A stretch of 64,000 nt of DNA from an uncultured Erysipelotrichaceae bacterium. GTDB lineage: Bacteria; Bacillota_I; Bacilli_A; RF39; UBA660. Where the stretch lies: positions 1 through 64,000 of the forward strand of contig CACZFH010000008.1 in the NCBI GenBank assembly GCA_902780395.1, given 5' to 3'. Below the pieces are notes generated by a model. It saw only the letters and a list, made by a program, of their open reading frames with translations. It ran no database searches and was not told the DNA's origin. Every line of letters starts with the position of its first letter. Positions within the stretch are counted from its first letter, which is position 1. Shown piece after piece: positions 61,839 to 64,000 of the stretch. Position numbers and translations under genes: made by a program.

Positions 61839-63848
61839 ATGTTAGAAAAAGATTTAGATATTATATATAACAAAGAGTACCTGGTAATTGTACCTAAAAT
61901 GACAGAACATTTATTGGATGCTTTTCAATATTCTTTTGGTAACGTAATATTAATGAATAATTCCGTTGAAGAAATAAGGAATGTGACAGAATTTATTAAT
62001 AAAAATAATTTTAAACAATTAATATTAGTAGATTACCAATTAGAATATGAAGAAGTAATTAATAACTTAATAAGACAACATGATATCAAAATAATATTTA
62101 CAAAATCATTAGGTTCATTATGTGAGGAATTTAGTACTTATGTTTTCAATAGTATACATAGTTTATATGAAAATGGTATTGCTAGTAAAATAGGATTTCT
62201 AGACAAAAATTTTTATGAAACCCTAAAACATAAAGGTGAGAATGTAGAGTTTATTCAATTAGACATAGAAAAAGTTGTCGAAGAGGAAGAATATGATGAA
62301 AGCAGAGTAGGTCTTTTAAATAATTCAGGTAATAGTAAGCATAGTTTTTATAATGAATTAAGTGGAATAAAATTATCTAATAAATATTCTGCTAAACTAT
62401 ATAATCCAGATAAAACTACCAAAAAATTTCTGAAATTATTTAATATTAATCACACTATTACAAGTAAAGAAGAATTATATAAAAATAATCTAGTAAACTT
62501 ATATGTTAATTTTACAGATAATAATAATTTAGAATTCATAAAAAGTATGGATTATGGAGTTCCATGTATATTAGGAAATAATCAGCTTTTGAATAATGAA
62601 AAAACACTACAAGAATTATTAGTAATGAAAAGTGATGATGATATAGATGAAATATCAAGTAGAATTTCCCTTGTAGCTAAGAATAGAAAAAAGATTATTG
62701 ATGAATATAAAAAGTTTAGAGAAAAATATACCAAAGAATCAAAAGAAAGTATAAAAAAATTTATAGGTATAAATGTCAAAAAAGAAGCAAAAGAAGATGA
62801 TGAATTACTACTAACAGTTGTAGTGCCAGCTTGGAATGTAGAAAAATATATTGCTAATACACTAGATTCCATTCTTGCAGCATCAATCGATAGTATGGAG
62901 ATATTAATCATTAATGATGGATCAACAGATGAAACAGAAAAAGAAATTAAACCATACTTAAAAAAATATCCAGAATTAATAAGATATATTTCCCAAGATA
63001 ATCATGGATTAGGAAATGTTAGAAATGTGGGGTTAAAAGAAGCAAGAGGAAAATATATAGCCTCAATTGATTCAGATGATACAATTAATATTGACTTTTT
63101 TAAAGATGCCGAAGAATATCTACAAAAAGATATAGACATTGTTATGTATGATTGGCTAACAGTTACCAATACTGATAGTTATGAAACATCAGCTAGCGAT
63201 TGGATCTTTAATAATAATCAGTGGAGTAGATATGAAGCATTACTTTATACAACAATAATGCCATCGGCATGTAACAAAATCATTAAAAAGAAGTTATATA
63301 AAGAATTAGATATTAATTATATTGAAGATAAATTTGAAGATCTAAGTACTACTCCTTTTATCATGTTAAAAGCAGAGACTATTAAATACTATAATAAACA
63401 ATACTATGAATATTATATTAGAAGTAATTCTTTAATGAGAACATCAGCTGGTTATAGCATGATTGATGTAATCAAATTAGTTAATGAAAGATTAGAAAAG
63501 TACAAAGAATACCTAAAGGTAGATATAGATGATTTCAAGTATTATACTTATTCCTGGAGAATAGAAGAATATGTTTTGAATCAATTATATACAATAGATG
63601 AAAAAGAAATTAATACTTTTCTGAAATATATAATGGATAATTTAAAAGATGTTATTATAGATATCTTTAATAATAAGAGATATAAAGAATTATTGTCTAA
63701 TCTTTCAGAAAAACATAAAACATATATTGAAGAGCGAAATAAAGCCTTTTTAAATAATGAATTAGAAAAATTTATTATTAAAGCAAGAAAAAAAGATGAT
63801 TACTTTAAGTTAACTCCACCAATTATTTATTATGGTGAAAATCAATAA
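61839..63848 (+). CDS. GT2 glycosyltransferase with a degenerate GT-B-like N-terminal domain
   Basis: 669 aa from the ATG at 61839, after AAGGTGAT. Residues 1-310 resemble the C-terminal half of the previous protein: DYGVPCILGNN here against EMGVPCILGNN there, but the acidic donor residues are replaced (FTDNNNLEFIKS). Residues 322-560 are an intact GT2 domain: TVVVPAWNVEKYIANTLDSI, IINDGSTDETE, NHGLGNVRNVG, ASIDSDDTI (DxD). The helical C-terminus is of the TagF/capsule GT2 type. Likely co-transcribed with the GT32 gene. Confidence 0.85.
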   Translation: MLEKDLDIIYNKEYLVIVPKMTEHLLDAFQYSFGNVILMNNSVEEIRNVTEFINKNNFKQLILVDYQLEYEEVINNLIRQHDIKIIFTKSLGSLCEEFSTYVFNSIHSLYENGIASKIGFLDKNFYETLKHKGENVEFIQLDIEKVVEEEEYDESRVGLLNNSGNSKHSFYNELSGIKLSNKYSAKLYNPDKTTKKFLKLFNINHTITSKEELYKNNLVNLYVNFTDNNNLEFIKSMDYGVPCILGNNQLLNNEKTLQELLVMKSDDDIDEISSRISLVAKNRKKIIDEYKKFREKYTKESKESIKKFIGINVKKEAKEDDELLLTVVVPAWNVEKYIANTLDSILAASIDSMEILIINDGSTDETEKEIKPYLKKYPELIRYISQDNHGLGNVRNVGLKEARGKYIASIDSDDTINIDFFKDAEEYLQKDIDIVMYDWLTVTNTDSYETSASDWIFNNNQWSRYEALLYTTIMPSACNKIIKKKLYKELDINYIEDKFEDLSTTPFIMLKAETIKYYNKQYYEYYIRSNSLMRTSAGYSMIDVIKLVNERLEKYKEYLKVDIDDFKYYTYSWRIEEYVLNQLYTIDEKEINTFLKYIMDNLKDVIIDIFNNKRYKELLSNLSEKHKTYIEERNKAFLNNELEKFIIKARKKDDYFKLTPPIIYYGENQ

Positions 63849-63873
63849 TAAAAAGAATAAAAAGATTATATCC

Positions 63874-63879
63874 TATAAT
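63874..63879 (+). promoter_or_regulatory. -10 box
   Basis: TATAAT 18 nt before the ATG at 63898, followed by TAGGTGAAG. Confidence 0.45.
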
Positions 63880-63897
63880 AATAAGTAGGTGAAGAAA

Positions 63898-64000
63898 ATG
63901 ACAATAAAAAAAAGTGAACGAAATTCAAATTTTGAGTTAATGCGAATCATATCAATGTTATTTGTAGTGATTTATCACGTTAGATTGCATAGTGGTTTTG
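63898..64000 (+). CDS. Acyltransferase family 3 protein, 5' end (partial)
   Basis: Only the first 34 codons are inside the window. RNSNFELMRIISMLFVVIYH followed by VRLHSG matches the N-terminus of acyltransferase 3 (OafA/WecH-like) membrane proteins, with the conserved His in the first membrane span. Such enzymes O-acetylate surface sugars, which fits the cluster. AGGTGAAG precedes the ATG. Confidence 0.75.
   Translation, partial: MTIKKSERNSNFELMRIISMLFVVIYHVRLHSGF

Overview
The window is a chromosomal piece of a very AT-rich, low-GC Gram-positive bacterium. Intrinsic terminators, AGGAG/GGTGAT ribosome-binding sites, Bacilli-type core genes (tsaD, pcrA, ligA, gatCAB), sortase substrates, an LTA-synthase-type sulfatase, LCP and PASTA proteins, and a TagGH-type exporter all fit this. 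TGA is used as a stop codon (for example tsaE, tsaB and the 31853 gene), so the code is the standard bacterial one and not the Mycoplasma one. I infer an uncultured gut Bacilli lineage near the Erysipelotrichia/RF39-type groups; species cannot be settled from the sequence alone.

Layout. 0-0.25 kb: the 3' end of 23S rRNA and a complete 5S rRNA with terminator. 0.27-9.3 kb: two paralogous anchored proteins of unknown function, tldD/tldE, the t6A genes tsaE-tsaB-rimI and tsaD, a small lipoprotein, and a FucO-type Fe alcohol dehydrogenase. 9.3-13.6 kb: a possible 24-aa membrane peptide, a NitT/TauT-type ABC permease and ATPase, an orphan gene, the separated substrate-binding protein, and a YfcE-type phosphoesterase. 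13.8-21.3 kb: a thioester adhesin, a sortase, a repeat-bearing membrane protein, pcrA, a nucleotidyltransferase and a second sortase substrate. 21.4-35.3 kb: ligA, small anchored proteins, gatCAB, a sensor-GGDEF protein, a YihY protein, and an LtaS-like sulfatase. 35.4-44.6 kb: an LCP-PASTA fusion divergent from a glucosaminidase with a WalR-like box between them, a candidate structured RNA leader, an M29 aminopeptidase, and a kinase-less PASTA protein. 44.7-64 kb: a surface-polysaccharide cluster (polymerase/ligase-like and glycosyltransferase fusions, GT2, GT4 and GT32 proteins, a pyruvyltransferase-family protein, a TagG/TagH-type exporter, a DUF2142 protein, and the start of an acyltransferase) that encloses two choline-binding-repeat hydrolases.

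How it fits together. Most of the second half builds, exports, anchors or trims the cell envelope. Choline-binding repeats inside a polysaccharide export cluster suggest that the exported polymer carries phosphocholine and retains the two hydrolases (C39-like and GH25). The second hydrolase gene is interrupted by a perfect 58-bp tandem duplication that shifts the frame, which is either a phase-variation switch or a recent mutation or assembly error. The other strong leads are a promoter-RNA-terminator unit of about 75 nt before the aminopeptidase, a perfect WalR-type direct repeat before the glucosaminidase, a sortase with Gln where the catalytic Arg is expected, and several multi-domain fusions with degenerate partner domains.
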